Below are positions 54,458 through 64,000 of a stretch of 64,000 bases of DNA, piece by piece (positions within the stretch are counted from its first letter, which is position 1; each line of letters opens with the position of its first letter). The position numbers were made by a program, and so were the translations under genes. The notes under the pieces are model-generated. The model saw only the letters and a list, made by a program, of their open reading frames with translations, made no database searches and had not been told where the DNA came from. Source of the stretch: Sphingobacteriaceae bacterium (GTDB lineage Bacteria; Bacteroidota; Bacteroidia; B-17B0; Aurantibacillaceae); NCBI GenBank assembly GCA_016709575.1, contig JADJMM010000011.1, forward strand, positions 62,001 through 126,000, written 5' to 3'.

Positions 54458-55987
54458 ATGAAAGTTAGTATCATAGGCGCGGGCATGTCGGGTTTAACTG
54501 CAGGATGCTATCTTCAACAAAACGGTTTTGAAACAGAAATTTTCGAAAAACATGCTATTCCCGGCGGACTTTGCACCAGTTGGCATAAGAATGGCTATAC
54601 CATTGATGGTTGCATTCATTGGATTTTAGGAAGTGATGAAGGAAGTTCGTTCAACAAAATGTGGACTGAAATTCTCGATATGAAAAAAATCGAGTTTGTG
54701 AATCATGATATCCGCATTGAAGTTGAAGTAAAGAACACGAAAGACAGACATGGTAGTAATGTGTTTAAATTGTACACTAATTTAGATCAGCTCCATAAGT
54801 ATTTATTGGATTTATCGCCAGAAGACAAAAAACCGATTGATGAATTAATCAAATCGATGCGCATTATGCAGAAGTTTGATTTACCTCCGGTAATGGATGA
54901 ATTACCATTCTTTCAATCCATGATTCGCGGGATAAAAATGACGCGCTACTTGGAATTTTTATATTGGTTTTTGAAATTAAAAAATGAAACGAATTATACG
55001 TTTGCTAAAAAATTAAAGAGTCCGTTTTTACGCGAGAGTTTTGAATTATTGTATGATGGAAACGAAGTAAATATTTTAGTAGTAACCATGCCACTCTCTT
55101 GCTTTGATAAAAAAAGTGCGGGTTATCCGGTTGGTGGTTCGTTGGAGTTTGCGAAAAAAGTGGAGCAAAGTTATTTAGAATTAGGTGGCAAAATCCATTA
55201 CAAAACACCCGTTAAAAAAATACTGGTTGAAGGTGATACTGCCAAAGGTTTATTGGTGAGAAATGATGTGAAACATTATTCAGATATAATTTTATCGGCA
55301 AGCGATTGGCATTTCACGGTCTTTGATTTGTTAGATGGAAAATTCACAAACAATCACATGCTCGAGTTGCGCGATCTTAAAAAATTGGAAGTGTTTTATT
55401 CGGTTGTGCATTTAGGTTTTGGAATTAATGCCGATTTAAAAGACCAACCACATTTTTCGCGATATCCTTTAAAAGAAGATTTAATTTTACCCGACGGTAC
55501 AAAATATGACCGATTAGAAGTTCACGTTTACAATTACGATAGAACGATGGCGCCTCCCGGAAAAAGTGCTGTTGTAGTTAGTTTTTACACTAAGAATGGA
55601 GATTGGTGGTTAGATTTAAGAAAAAATAATCGTCCCGAATACCGCAAAGTAAAAAAAGAATTTACCGAGAAAATTATCGATTTATTAGATGAACGATTAG
55701 GCGGCATAAAAGATAAATTAGAGATGAGCGACATGGCCACGCCTGCCACCGTTTACCGTTACACCAATAATTGGAAAGGCAGTACACAAGGCTGGCTACC
55801 CGGAAAATATTTATTGGCGCCAAGTCCTGTTGGATTTCTTTTACCTGGGTTAAAAAACTTTTATTTCAGCAGCCATTGGAACCAACCCGGCGGAGGTTTG
55901 CCTATTGCTATTAAAACCGGGCGTGATGTAACTAAAGCCATTTGCAAAGCCACTGGCAAAAAGTTCATCACCATCAAAAAAGTTTAA
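54458..55987 (+). CDS. Phytoene-desaturase-like NAD(P)/FAD-dependent oxidoreductase
   Basis: The protein has 509 residues. The N-terminal dinucleotide-binding motif is 'VSIIGAGMSGLTAGCYLQQN' with the acidic residue following in EIFEKH, then 'IPGGLCTSWHKNGYTIDGC'. A second FAD segment 'GYPVGGSLEFAKKVEQSYLE' and the C-terminal 'FYFSSHWNQPGGGLPIAI' follow the phytoene desaturase / all-trans-retinol saturase / carotene isomerase pattern. The substrate is unknown; carotenoid enzymes are not nearby. The gene opens a plus-strand set with a C45 acyltransferase, a PaaK-like ligase and an acyltransferase (to 59993), and likely oxidises or isomerises the hydrophobic product of that set. Confidence 0.85.
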   Translation: MKVSIIGAGMSGLTAGCYLQQNGFETEIFEKHAIPGGLCTSWHKNGYTIDGCIHWILGSDEGSSFNKMWTEILDMKKIEFVNHDIRIEVEVKNTKDRHGSNVFKLYTNLDQLHKYLLDLSPEDKKPIDELIKSMRIMQKFDLPPVMDELPFFQSMIRGIKMTRYLEFLYWFLKLKNETNYTFAKKLKSPFLRESFELLYDGNEVNILVVTMPLSCFDKKSAGYPVGGSLEFAKKVEQSYLELGGKIHYKTPVKKILVEGDTAKGLLVRNDVKHYSDIILSASDWHFTVFDLLDGKFTNNHMLELRDLKKLEVFYSVVHLGFGINADLKDQPHFSRYPLKEDLILPDGTKYDRLEVHVYNYDRTMAPPGKSAVVVSFYTKNGDWWLDLRKNNRPEYRKVKKEFTEKIIDLLDERLGGIKDKLEMSDMATPATVYRYTNNWKGSTQGWLPGKYLLAPSPVGFLLPGLKNFYFSSHWNQPGGGLPIAIKTGRDVTKAICKATGKKFITIKKV

Positions 55988-56024
55988 GCTGCTCAAGCCT
56001 TTATTATTCGTAAATTAGCAGAAC

Positions 56025-57444
56025 ATGCTAAGAAAGATTTTCAGGATATTATTCAGAAGTTTTTTAGTCTTTATTTTTTTATTGATTGGCTTTGCTATTT
56101 ATTTTGTAATCGCCATTCAAATTCCAGAACCAAAAATTACAGATAATTCTGCCTTAACAAAAGAGCGCGTTCAACGCTCTGAAAATTTCTATACTGTAGG
56201 AAATAGTTGGTTGAAGAAAAGCGAAAGTGGTTTGTGGGAATTGTATGTAGAAGGCGATGCGTTTGAAAGAGGCGCAGCAAACGGACATTTAACAAAAGAG
56301 CTTGCGCAATTTCAGGAAGATGCTTTTATCCATCAGATACAAATTTTAATTCCGGATTTAAATTATTTAAAATTTCTAAAATATTTCGTTGCCTACTTTA
56401 ATCGTCATTTACCGGATAATATTACGGATGAATACAAAGAAGAAATTTTCGGTATCTCGCGTTTTGCCTCTGATAAATATGATTTTGTTGGTCCGAAATA
56501 CCACCGCATTCTAAATTATCATGGTGCTCACGATATTGTTCATGCTTTACAAGATAAAAACATGACCGTAGGTTGTACTTCCTTTGGTGTTTGGAATAAT
56601 AAGAGTGCCGATGGGGAATTATTAATTGCGCGTAACTTTGATTTTTTTAGTGGGGACGAATTTGCGCAAAATAAAATTGTACAGTTCACCAATCCAAAAC
56701 AAGGTTACAAATTTGCAACAATTACTTGGGCCGGATTTATTGGCGCCGCTAGTGGGATGAATGAAAAAGGAATTACGGTAACAATTAATGCTGCGAAAAG
56801 TGAAATTCCAACCGATGCCGCAACACCGATTGCGCTTTTAGCAAGGGAAATTTTACAGTATGCTAAAAATATAAATGAAGCCATTGCGATTGCAAAAAAA
56901 AGAAATGTGTTTGTTTCAGAAAGCATTTTAATTGGAATGAAATGAAAAAGCCATGAATCAATTAATTGCACATCATGGCGTAATTTTCAAACCAAAAAGC
57001 GGATTAATGTGGGTGTCTACCGCTCCCTATCAATGTGGCGAGTTTGTATGTTACGATTTAAATAAAGTATTTAATGAGTACACAAAACTGGAAGAAGATC
57101 AAGAAATTATTTCTGATTCATTAACCATTCCAGCCGATGAATTTTTGAAAAGCGAGGATTACAAACAGTTTGTGAAATTCAAAAATCTAAAACACTATAT
57201 TCAGTTTATAACAAAGGCTCCGGGTTATATTTATCTAAGCGGCAAACTTGAAAACGCCTTCGTTAAAAGCAATCCACAAAGCTATTATACTTACCAAATT
57301 TTAGGCGATTACTTTAAATCTAAATACAATTACCAAGTAGCATTTAACTACTACAAAAAAGCTCTAGTTAAAGAAATCGCCTCTGTAAAGGAGGAAAATC
57401 AGATTAAAAAGGAAATGATGTCTTGCTTCAAGCATCTAAACTAA
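56025..57444 (+). pseudogene. C45-family autoproteolytic acyltransferase/hydrolase, split and internally deleted
   Basis: The first frame (56025-56945, 306 residues) has one N-terminal transmembrane helix, then an NTN-hydrolase fold. The nucleophile is Cys184 in 'MTVGCTSFGVW', which becomes N-terminal after self-cleavage, and 'LLIARNFDFFSG' and 'GFIGAASGMNEKGITVTINA' follow. It ends 'FVSESILIGMK'. The second frame (from about 56936 to 57444) begins 'NEKAMNQLIAHHGVIFKPKS', 'WVSTAPYQCGEF', which in full-length relatives is preceded by about 100 more residues. These relatives have 'IGMGNEKA' here, so the join falls at a short ATTGGA homology. The family makes or breaks amide bonds (acyl-CoA:6-APA acyltransferase, choloylglycine hydrolase relatives). 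The missing block would inactivate it, unless it is an assembly deletion. Confidence 0.7.
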
Positions 57445-57501
57445 ATTCCATGTTTTTTAGACTTTTTTATTGTTATATATTTTGTTAATTTGGCGTTTAG
57501 A

Positions 57502-58795
57502 ATGTCCATCCCCGTAATAGAAAAAGGTACTCAACAGGAAATAAAATTGTTTCAGGAAAAAAAACTGAAAGATTTATTGACCTATACTCTTTCTCATTCT
57601 ACTTACTACAAAAATTTATTTAAAGCCAACGGGATTGATGCTAATTCAATAAACACTATTGAAGATTTAGCAAAAGTTCCTGTTACCACAAAAGACGATT
57701 TATATAAATTCAATAAAGATTTCATTTGTGTTTCTCCTAATAAAATAATTGATTACGTCACCACAAGTGGGACATTAGGCGACCCTCTTACATTTGCACT
57801 TACCAATAATGATTTAGAACGTTTAGCTTATAACGAGAATATTTCTCTGGCTTGTACAGGCGCAACAAGTGATGATGTTTTTCAATTAATGACCACACTC
57901 GATCGTCGCTTTATGGCAGGGCTTGCTTATTTTTGGGAATAAACAAATGGGTGCCGGAGTTATCCGTGTGGGTAATGGCATGCCTGAATTTCAGTGGGAC
58001 ACCATTAAAAGACTGAATCCATCAATTGCGATTGCTGTGCCATCGTTTGTTTTAAAATTAATTGAGTTTGCCGAACAAAACAATATCGATTACAAAAATT
58101 GTTCCATCAAAAAAATAGTTTGCATTGGTGAAAGTTTGCGTAACGAAGATTTCTCATTAAACACATTAGGAAAACGAATTAAAGAAAAATGGGATGTTGA
58201 ATTGTATAGCACTTATGCTTCTACTGAAATGGGTGCTGCATTTACAGAATGTAAAGCCGGCAAAGGCGGGCATCATCATCCTGAATTATTAGTAGTAGAG
58301 CTATTAGATGAAGCAAATAAACTAGTTAAAGATGGAGAGCCTGGAGAACTTACCGTAACCACTTTAGGTGTTGAAGGCATGCCCTTATTGCGTTTTAAAA
58401 CAGGAGATATTTGTATTGCACATACTGAACCTTGTTCTTGCGGAAGAACCACTATGCGTTTGAGTCCGATTTTAGGACGTAAGCAGCAAATGATAAAATT
58501 TAAAGGCACAAGTTTATATCCGCCATCGCTATATGATATTTTAAATCATATTTCTTACATAAAAAATTACATTGTTGAAGTTCACACCAACGATATTGAT
58601 ACAGATGAAATCAGTATTACTATTGGAGTAATTGATCCACCACAAAATTTTGAGAAAGAATTAAAAGACCATTTCAGAGCCAAGTTACGAGTAGCGCCAA
58701 ACATTAAAATCGATACGCCGGAAAACATTACCAAGATTCAATTTCCTGAAATGAGCCGTAAACCCATTACATTTTTTGACCGAAGAAAAAAGTAA
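57502..58795 (+). CDS. PaaK-like acyl/aryl-CoA ligase (adenylate-forming), frameshifted
   Basis: A TTG at 57490 is in frame, but the ATG at 57502 (MSIPVIEKGTQQ) is preferred. Part 1 ends 'TTLDRRFMAGLAYF'; part 2 continues 'MGAGVIRVGNGMPEFQWDTI'. The frames are offset at T5 (57930-57934) and A3 (57943-57945) runs; adding one base at each would give 'YFLGINKMGAGVIRVG'. The combined ~432 residues have 'YVTTSGTLGDPLTFALTN' (P-loop), 'YSTYASTEMGAAFTEC' (A5) and 'LLRFKTGDICIA' (A7), as in phenylacetate-CoA ligases. It would activate a carboxylic acid as an acyl-adenylate or CoA ester for the neighbouring acyltransferases. The zinc-like 'PCSCGRTTMR' is also typical. Confidence 0.85.
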
Positions 58796-58800
58796 TTCCT

Positions 58801-59993
58801 ATGATGAAAAAATTTACGGTCGAAAAGCCGTCACATATATCCGATTTTGCTAAAGATTTTAGCTTCGAAGAATTACGTCCTTTTTACGACAGTGAGTCCA
58901 ATGCTATAATGCACGAAATGACAAAAGACCCTCTGTATCTCCAACTGGTATCTTATTTATGGCCGGGGATTACAAAAGAAGAAGCGATTGCAAAAGCTCA
59001 TAACACTAAAAACATTTACGATTTCCAAACCGGTTATATGTCGTACGCCATTTGGAGTATTGTTAAAAATAGTTCTACAGGATTAAGTTGGAGTGGGATT
59101 GAAAATTTAGATAGCAATAAAGCTTATTTATTTATTGCCAATCATCGTGATATTTTATTGGATAGTGCTTTGCTCCAAATTATTTTAGAGAAAGAAAATT
59201 TCGCTACTTCTGAAATTACGTTCGGCAGCAACTTAAAAGAACAAGGTTTCATCACCAACTTTGGCCGCATGAACAGAATGTTTACTGTTAAACGTGAGGG
59301 CACGGCTAAAGAGTTATATGACATCTCTCGTCAACTTAGTGCATACATTCGCCATACGCTTATTGATAAAAATTCAAGCGTTTGGATTGCACAACGTAAT
59401 GGCCGTACAAAAGATGGTTACGACCAAACGCAAACCGGTTTATTGAAAATGTTAGCTATGAGTGGCGGAAAAGACTTTGTACAGTGTTTTTCTGAATTAA
59501 ATATTGTTCCGCTTAGTATCAGTTACGAGTACGAACCTTGTGATTTCTTAAAGGTACAAGAGTTGTATTTGTCTTCACTCCATAGTAAATACATTAAAGC
59601 TCCGGGTGAAGATTTAAATAGCATTATACCAGGTATCAAACAACCTAAGGGAAAAATTCATTTAACTTTTGGTAAGCCAATTAAAGAGGAATTAATAGAA
59701 ATAAACAAATCAATAAACGATAACGAAAAAATAAAGCAATTAGCCGCTTTACTTGATAATCGGATAAACAACGATTATAAATTAAATGCTGTCAACTATA
59801 TCGCTTACGATTTAAGCCGCAATAACAATGTGTTTGCCACGAATTATACAGAACTTGAAAAACAAAATTTCGTGAGTTATGTGAGCGAAAAATTGCTCCT
59901 CTTAGCGGAGAACCGGATGTTCTGAAAAACATTTTCATTAAAATGTACGCGGCGCCTGTTGAAAATAAATTGCGTATTCCTTTAGAAAAGTAA
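58801..59993 (+). CDS. Glycerol-3-phosphate/1-acylglycerol-3-phosphate acyltransferase-like protein, frameshifted at its end
   Basis: The start is ATG at 58801. The protein has the PlsC/PlsB motif I 'FIANHRDILLDSALLQ' (HxxxxD type, about 117-122), then 'NRMFTVKREGTAKE' (motif II) and 'WIAQRNGRTKDGYD' (motif III). The first frame ends at 59925; shifting by one base near 59896-59902 continues it as 'PLSGEPDVLKNIFIKMYAAP' and on to a stop at 59991-59993, total about 396 residues. It has no transmembrane helix at its N-terminus. Bacteroidota use this family to acylate lipids. It follows the ligase by 5 bp, so the lipid-like product of the operon may be acylated here. Confidence 0.8.
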
Positions 59994-60808
59994 AATACCA
60001 ACTTTAAGGAAAATATTTAATTTGTTCACTTCTCTCACTCTTCTTTTAGAAGTTTTTTCGATATAATTTAGATTAGTAATAGTTTCGGTACCAAATCCAT
60101 CAAATGGCGATTCGCCAAACGCATCCCACACCGTGTAACATAAACCAATGAACTGAAAATTAATTCCGTAATCAAAAGTTATTCTGTTTGCAATAATACG
60201 ACTCCTTCCCCATCCAAATAAAAGATCAGCACGAACAAATTGTTGACCTTGCGGACCGAAATCATTAACATAATAAGAACCTCCAATGCTGTAATCATAA
60301 CCCACCATTCTCATAGTAGCAGGATCGTAAGTGCATTTAAATGTATTGATGCTTGGTCCAATAAGAAAATATCGGCCCCATGGCGCTACGTACCTGCGAT
60401 GATAGAACTTAAAATATAAAGCACAGTTGAGTCCGCTGATATTAGTAAAGCCTGTTGGCGAGCCATCTAATGAGTAAACCGAATTTGCATAATTGGTGTA
60501 TGTATAAGCGGATGTAAAATTATCAAACGTAGTTTTATAATATTTTACTGATAAACCAATGCTTGTTCTGTTTTTAAATGCGAATTCAAGAAAACCATCA
60601 TGAACAGAATTAAAAGCCAAATCACCACCTACAGCATTCCCTCTGCCGATAATAGATTCGCCGGAGCCATTAGACCCAAATAATGCCGGACTAAAATGAA
60701 ATCCGTATCCCATTACGAATCTTTTCCTAAATAACCTGCACCTAGTTGTGAAAATGCCTGTGTACTTAGTAAAACAAATAAAAAATATAATATTCTACGT
60801 TTCATCAT
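59982..60808 (-). CDS. Probable outer-membrane or secreted protein, frame interrupted near its N-terminus
   Basis: From ATG 60808, 'MMKRRILYFLFVLLSTQAFS' is a signal peptide. The frame stops after 'LGAGYLGKDS', but one base near 60726-60731 continues it as 'GAGYFRKRFVMGYGFHFSPA' into the long frame ending at 59982. Restored length is about 274 residues. The mature protein is rich in aromatic residues and alternating strands ('TSIGLSVKYYKTTF', 'YFLIGPSINTFKCTYD', 'TFDYGINFQFIGLCY'), typical of a beta-barrel of about 8-10 strands. No family is recognised. Its ATG overlaps the stop of the M48 gene (TAATG), so both are coupled. Its end overlaps the acyltransferase gene by 12 bp. Confidence 0.65.
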
Positions 60809-62958
60809 TATCCGTTTTTTAATTCGTAAAACAATTGATACATCTTTGCGTTTACTAAATCCTTGTTGGGCTTACCTCTAAACACTTCCTGCTTTATGTA
60901 AACCATTTTATTCGTTTTTAAATCGTAAACAGCTGCGTAAAACACAGTGTACTTTCTTTTTCCTTTAACAAATCCTATTCCCGTTTTTAGTATATGCGTT
61001 GTGCCATACTTTGCAGTAACCTTATTTATCTCATCAGTACCGAATATTGGAACCGAACTACTATTATTTTCATAACCATCTAATCGCTACGAAAACCAAT
61101 CGTTAATTATAGAATAATCATTCATCTTACTAACATCATTAGCAGTAATCAATCCCGGGTCGAGTGTTACTAATTCAAACTTTTGTTTAGATGCACAAGT
61201 ATTTATAGTATTGATGAGTACTTCTTGTTTTTCATCAGCCTCTACACTTGAAGTTGTGTTTTCTTTTGTGTCGATAATCACATAAAATGGCTCAAGGGTT
61301 AAAACCTTACTAACTTTATCCATTTCTTTATAGTGATTACCTTTCTTCATACTTTTTTTACTGGTATAACTACCTCTTGGCCTGTAATCACTAAAACCCG
61401 AGCTCGAGGAAAAAGCCGGACCAGAAGTAGGGAATTTTTTCACAAACTCCTTATCATTCATAAACAAATCCACAAAAATTTCTTTGTAATAAGCCGTATC
61501 GTAATTCTTAAAACTGTTTTCCTTTTGCAAATTGGCGATCATCTCTGTTTTTGATTTCGGACTTGTTGTGTCTTTAATTGCTGCAGTTTTTTCTTCTCTT
61601 TTATTTGTTCGTACGAAATCAACAATGCCCCAATTAGTTCTTGTAATTACACTGAACAAGCTATCCGACAAATGATTTAAGGTAGTATCAGCAGGAATTT
61701 TTTATGTGCTCTATAAGCATAATTCAAAGAAATAATAGCCCATTCGTTCTCCGGCATTTTTTCGATAAGGTGATAAATTTGTTGGGGAAAACTCTCCACA
61801 TTAGAGTAAGAAGCAATTCCTTCTTGCATATATGAATCGCTTCCATATCTTAAATCTCCTTTTTTGTAAAGTGTAATGGCGTATAAAGATTTTGAGATAA
61901 CCTGAGCCAGGTATTTATTGTCAGGATACTTTTCGCGTAAAATATAAGCAGCGTATAAAGCGTTAGGATAATCGCGGTTTTTTAAATATAAACGACAACA
62001 TTCAAATCGGGCTAAATCCCTTATGTAAGAAAATTGTTCTTCACCTAAAACATTGTTTACACGACCGGCATTATCGCGTGCTTTAATTAATTCTTCAATA
62101 GCCGATTTTCTCTTCGCTGTATTTGGATGTGTGCTTTTCGTATCATCCTCTGAGGCATTATTTCTTATTGATGACACCTCCTTTAAGAAATAACCTGCAG
62201 GCAACTTCATGTTTTCACTTTCCAGAAAATGCTTTTTAAACTCAACTAACTCAAATGGTAAATGTGCGTACTGTAATACATCAAATGCTTTTTTTGCCTG
62301 ATCGAAATTAAAGTTCGAACCTTCAAATAATTTAAAACCTTCTAAATCGGCCTCACTTTCGTTTTCTTTTGAATACTGACATTTCTCAATTAAAATATCG
62401 TCTGTGCTTTTTCCCTCGTAAACTTCCTTTTCTAATTTTCTATTTTTAACATAACCTTGAATATTATGTTTCTTGGTATAGTGAGAGATTTCGTGACACA
62501 AAATATAAGCCAATTGCGCTTCTGTTTCTGCTTGTGCAATTAAACCGACATCGAAAAAAATAAAACCTTTATCATAACTGTACGCGTTAACTACAGTAGA
62601 TTTTAAAGTAAATAAATTTAGTTTTGATTTTAAGTCTGTGTTGCTGACTAAAACAACCTCCATTAATTTATTAAGGTATTTAGTTATCTCATCATTAATT
62701 AAAGTGTTTCCACTTTTTACTATTTTTTCAATTTCGTAATTAGCCTCAGTAAGGTAAACTGATTTAATGGCTTTATCATTTTCTTTGCCTTTATTTAAGT
62801 CGGAAATATCTTTCTTAATTACATTGCGGATATTCTCAGTAAACATTTCCGGCAATATTCCTCTGATTTTAAGGGCGTAAAATTTTCTTTCAAGTTTTGC
62901 TGTGCCGCAAAGCCCCGAAAATAAATTGTAAAATAATTACTGCTTTATAAAATCTCAT
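60808..62958 (-). CDS. M48-like metallopeptidase with C-terminal domain, several frame breaks and one in-frame TAG
   Basis: A signal peptide starts at ATG 62958 (MRFYKAVIILQFIFGALA). Small breaks near 62901-62910 and 62860 separate it from the main frame (62855-61677). That frame has the M48 zinc motif 'LAYILCHEISHYTKKHN' (HExxH) and the Glu of 'ENESEADLEGFKLF', then 'KSTHPNTAKRKSAIEELI'. At the T6 run (61698-61703) one base is missing; adding it continues as 'KIPADTTLNHLSDSLFSVIT' into the frame 61671-61087. An in-frame TAG (61087-61089) then interrupts 'NDWFS-stop-RLDGYENN', after which the same frame stays open for about 92 residues to 60808. Restored length is about 715. It is probably a periplasmic or outer-membrane protease. 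Confidence 0.75.
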
Positions 62959-62973
62959 GCTCTTCTATAAATA

Positions 62974-63034
62974 AAAAACTCCCGCTGTTATCATAATCCC
63001 TATAGTTATCGGGATGACGAACGGCGGAGTTTTA
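62974..63034 (-). terminator. Long imperfect hairpin downstream of the gene at 63048
   Basis: AAAACTCCCGC...ATCATAATCCC pairs with GGGATGACGAACGGCGGAGTTTT (quoted in parts: CGGGATGACGAACGGCGG), with a short loop. On the minus strand it follows the stop at 63048 by about 14 bp and ends in T-rich sequence. It also contains an 'ATCGGGATGACGAACGG'-like core common in Bacteroidota intergenic repeats. Confidence 0.6.
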
Positions 63035-63047
63035 GTTAAAATTTTTC

Positions 63048-64000
63048 TTACTCAAATTTAATTTTCGCAAATCTGTCTCTGCCTTTATCTTCAGTGTAAA
63101 TAAATATCTGATTATCCTTTCCACCAACAAAGATTTCACAATCACTCGGTGGTATAAACTGAGGATTTCTTTCCTGAATTGGAGCAAAACAATAATCTTC
63201 GTTATTCATTAGAACTTGTCTTCCTGTAACTTTACCATCTGTTAAAGATATTTTATTACAAACAAAGTTTGATCCGTGTATACCACGCACAGACTTCAAA
63301 TCCTTAGCTTCAAAATCAGCTTTTTCGTAACGTTCAATATTTTTAGGATGATCATCGTTTAAAATATAAATATTTTTAGCTGTAGCAACGGCAATATATT
63401 GCTTAAATAAATGTTTATAATTTTGTCTGTCAATGTTTACGCGTAATGGACTGTTCTTAATCCATTCAAATTCTCCTTTAGAATTTAACTTCGCTATAAT
63501 TACATCCATATATTCGTAAACCCAATACACGTTTACAGAATACTGAGTACGCTCAATCACCATTGTTTCCTGATACTGTTCACCAATATAATAAGTTGCA
63601 TCGCCGATTGGAATAATATAATCCAGTTTATATTTAAAATATCTAGAACGCTTTGGATTCGACTCTAAATCGGTAAGCAATTTATCATCAAATATTTTAA
63701 CTGTTTTTGAACTTACTTTTTTCGCCGCTAAATCTACTTTAAAATTGAAAATTCCAACCTTAACTAAATCTCTTCCTTTTCTTTCAATTACATCCTTTAA
63801 AAAACCACCAATTGTGATTTCATTGTTATTGTTTTTGTTAAACTCAATATCATTAACCAAATAATTGTCATCAAAAGGAAGTTCAACAATACTTGCCGAC
63901 TGGGAATTAGCTTCAATAATCCCCATTGACAATCCATACATTTTCTTTTTTTCTTCCGATCCTTTTACTTCATATGAATAACCATAATAGATATTATCCT
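63048..64000 (-). CDS. Secreted-type hypothetical protein, 5' end outside window
   Basis: The frame is open to the edge of the window ('NIYYGYSYEVKGSEEKKKMY' precedes the internal ATG at 63941), so the gene begins beyond 64000. The visible 317 residues are rich in alternating strands and Tyr/Lys ('IGDATYYIGEQYQETMVI', 'KNIYILNDDHPKN', 'EIFVGGKDNQIFIYTEDKG'), which looks like part of a beta-propeller. Related Bacteroidota proteins are secreted and unstudied. It is the first visible gene of the minus-strand set 64000-59982, and the M48 gene follows after the hairpin. Confidence 0.55.
   Translation of the reverse strand, partial: DNIYYGYSYEVKGSEEKKKMYGLSMGIIEANSQSASIVELPFDDNYLVNDIEFNKNNNNEITIGGFLKDVIERKGRDLVKVGIFNFKVDLAAKKVSSKTVKIFDDKLLTDLESNPKRSRYFKYKLDYIIPIGDATYYIGEQYQETMVIERTQYSVNVYWVYEYMDVIIAKLNSKGEFEWIKNSPLRVNIDRQNYKHLFKQYIAVATAKNIYILNDDHPKNIERYEKADFEAKDLKSVRGIHGSNFVCNKISLTDGKVTGRQVLMNNEDYCFAPIQERNPQFIPPSDCEIFVGGKDNQIFIYTEDKGRDRFAKIKFE

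Noticed and set aside
61087..61089. TAG recoded as an amino acid in this organism
   Set aside because: TAG is used as a true stop elsewhere in the window, for example directly before the start at 28073, and the affected gene has other lesions.

Overview
The window is a chromosomal segment of a Bacteroidota bacterium, probably an environmental Flavobacteriales- or Sphingobacteriales-like lineage. The evidence is five secreted proteins ending in type IX secretion (T9SS) sorting domains, many SK/KK lipoproteins, Bacteroidota-type promoters (TTG, 19-20 nt, TAnnTTTG), a gene for ribosomal protein THX, and AT-rich DNA with weak Shine-Dalgarno sequences. No prophage, transposon, CRISPR array or complete mobile element was seen.

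Layout. 1-8.4 kb: the end of a GldM-C-terminal-like protein, two small envelope proteins and two giant T9SS surface proteins. 8.5-13.3 kb: an AraC regulator, tRNA-Val, and a beta-propeller sensor kinase with its LuxR-type regulator. 13.4-16.4 kb: a GH18/CUB T9SS protein and a lipoprotein. 16.4-19.2 kb: kdnB and kdnA, which would make 8-amino-Kdo for lipopolysaccharide, plus an unknown gene. 19.3-23.7 kb: tRNA-Lys, a very long Ala/Lys/Glu helical-stalk gene, a YdjC-type deacetylase and a DUF3820 gene. 23.7-30.4 kb: a lipase-like protein, a steroid-5-alpha-reductase-like membrane enzyme and two abutting PP2C/SpoIIE phosphatase signalling genes. 30.5-35 kb: sulfur functions (TauE exporter, persulfide dioxygenase-rhodanese, APS kinase) with DUF983 and GNAT genes. 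35-39.7 kb: deoC, an aldehyde dehydrogenase, holA and a DUF4349 lipoprotein. 39.8-46.7 kb: two ELWxxDGT T9SS proteins alternating with small lipoproteins, downstream of a TPR histidine kinase/LuxR pair. 46.8-54 kb: housekeeping genes (S41 protease, rnpA, THX, BI-1, sucB, sucA). 54-60 kb: a SPOR gene, then a phytoene-desaturase-like oxidoreductase, C45 autoproteolytic acyltransferase, PaaK-like ligase and glycerolipid-type acyltransferase, together an unassigned biosynthetic cassette. 60-64 kb: a possible outer-membrane protein, a disrupted M48 metalloprotease and a partial secreted protein.

The most striking general feature is the number of broken reading frames, mostly between 28 and 63 kb. 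At least ten genes, including sucA, an S41 protease and probably rnpA, become full-length if one or two bases are added or removed, usually at an A or T run. This looks like residual homopolymer error in the assembly more than true gene decay, so the affected genes are annotated here over their full restored spans. Two cases differ: the C45 acyltransferase appears to have lost an internal block, and the helical-stalk gene carries two insertions that compensate each other.
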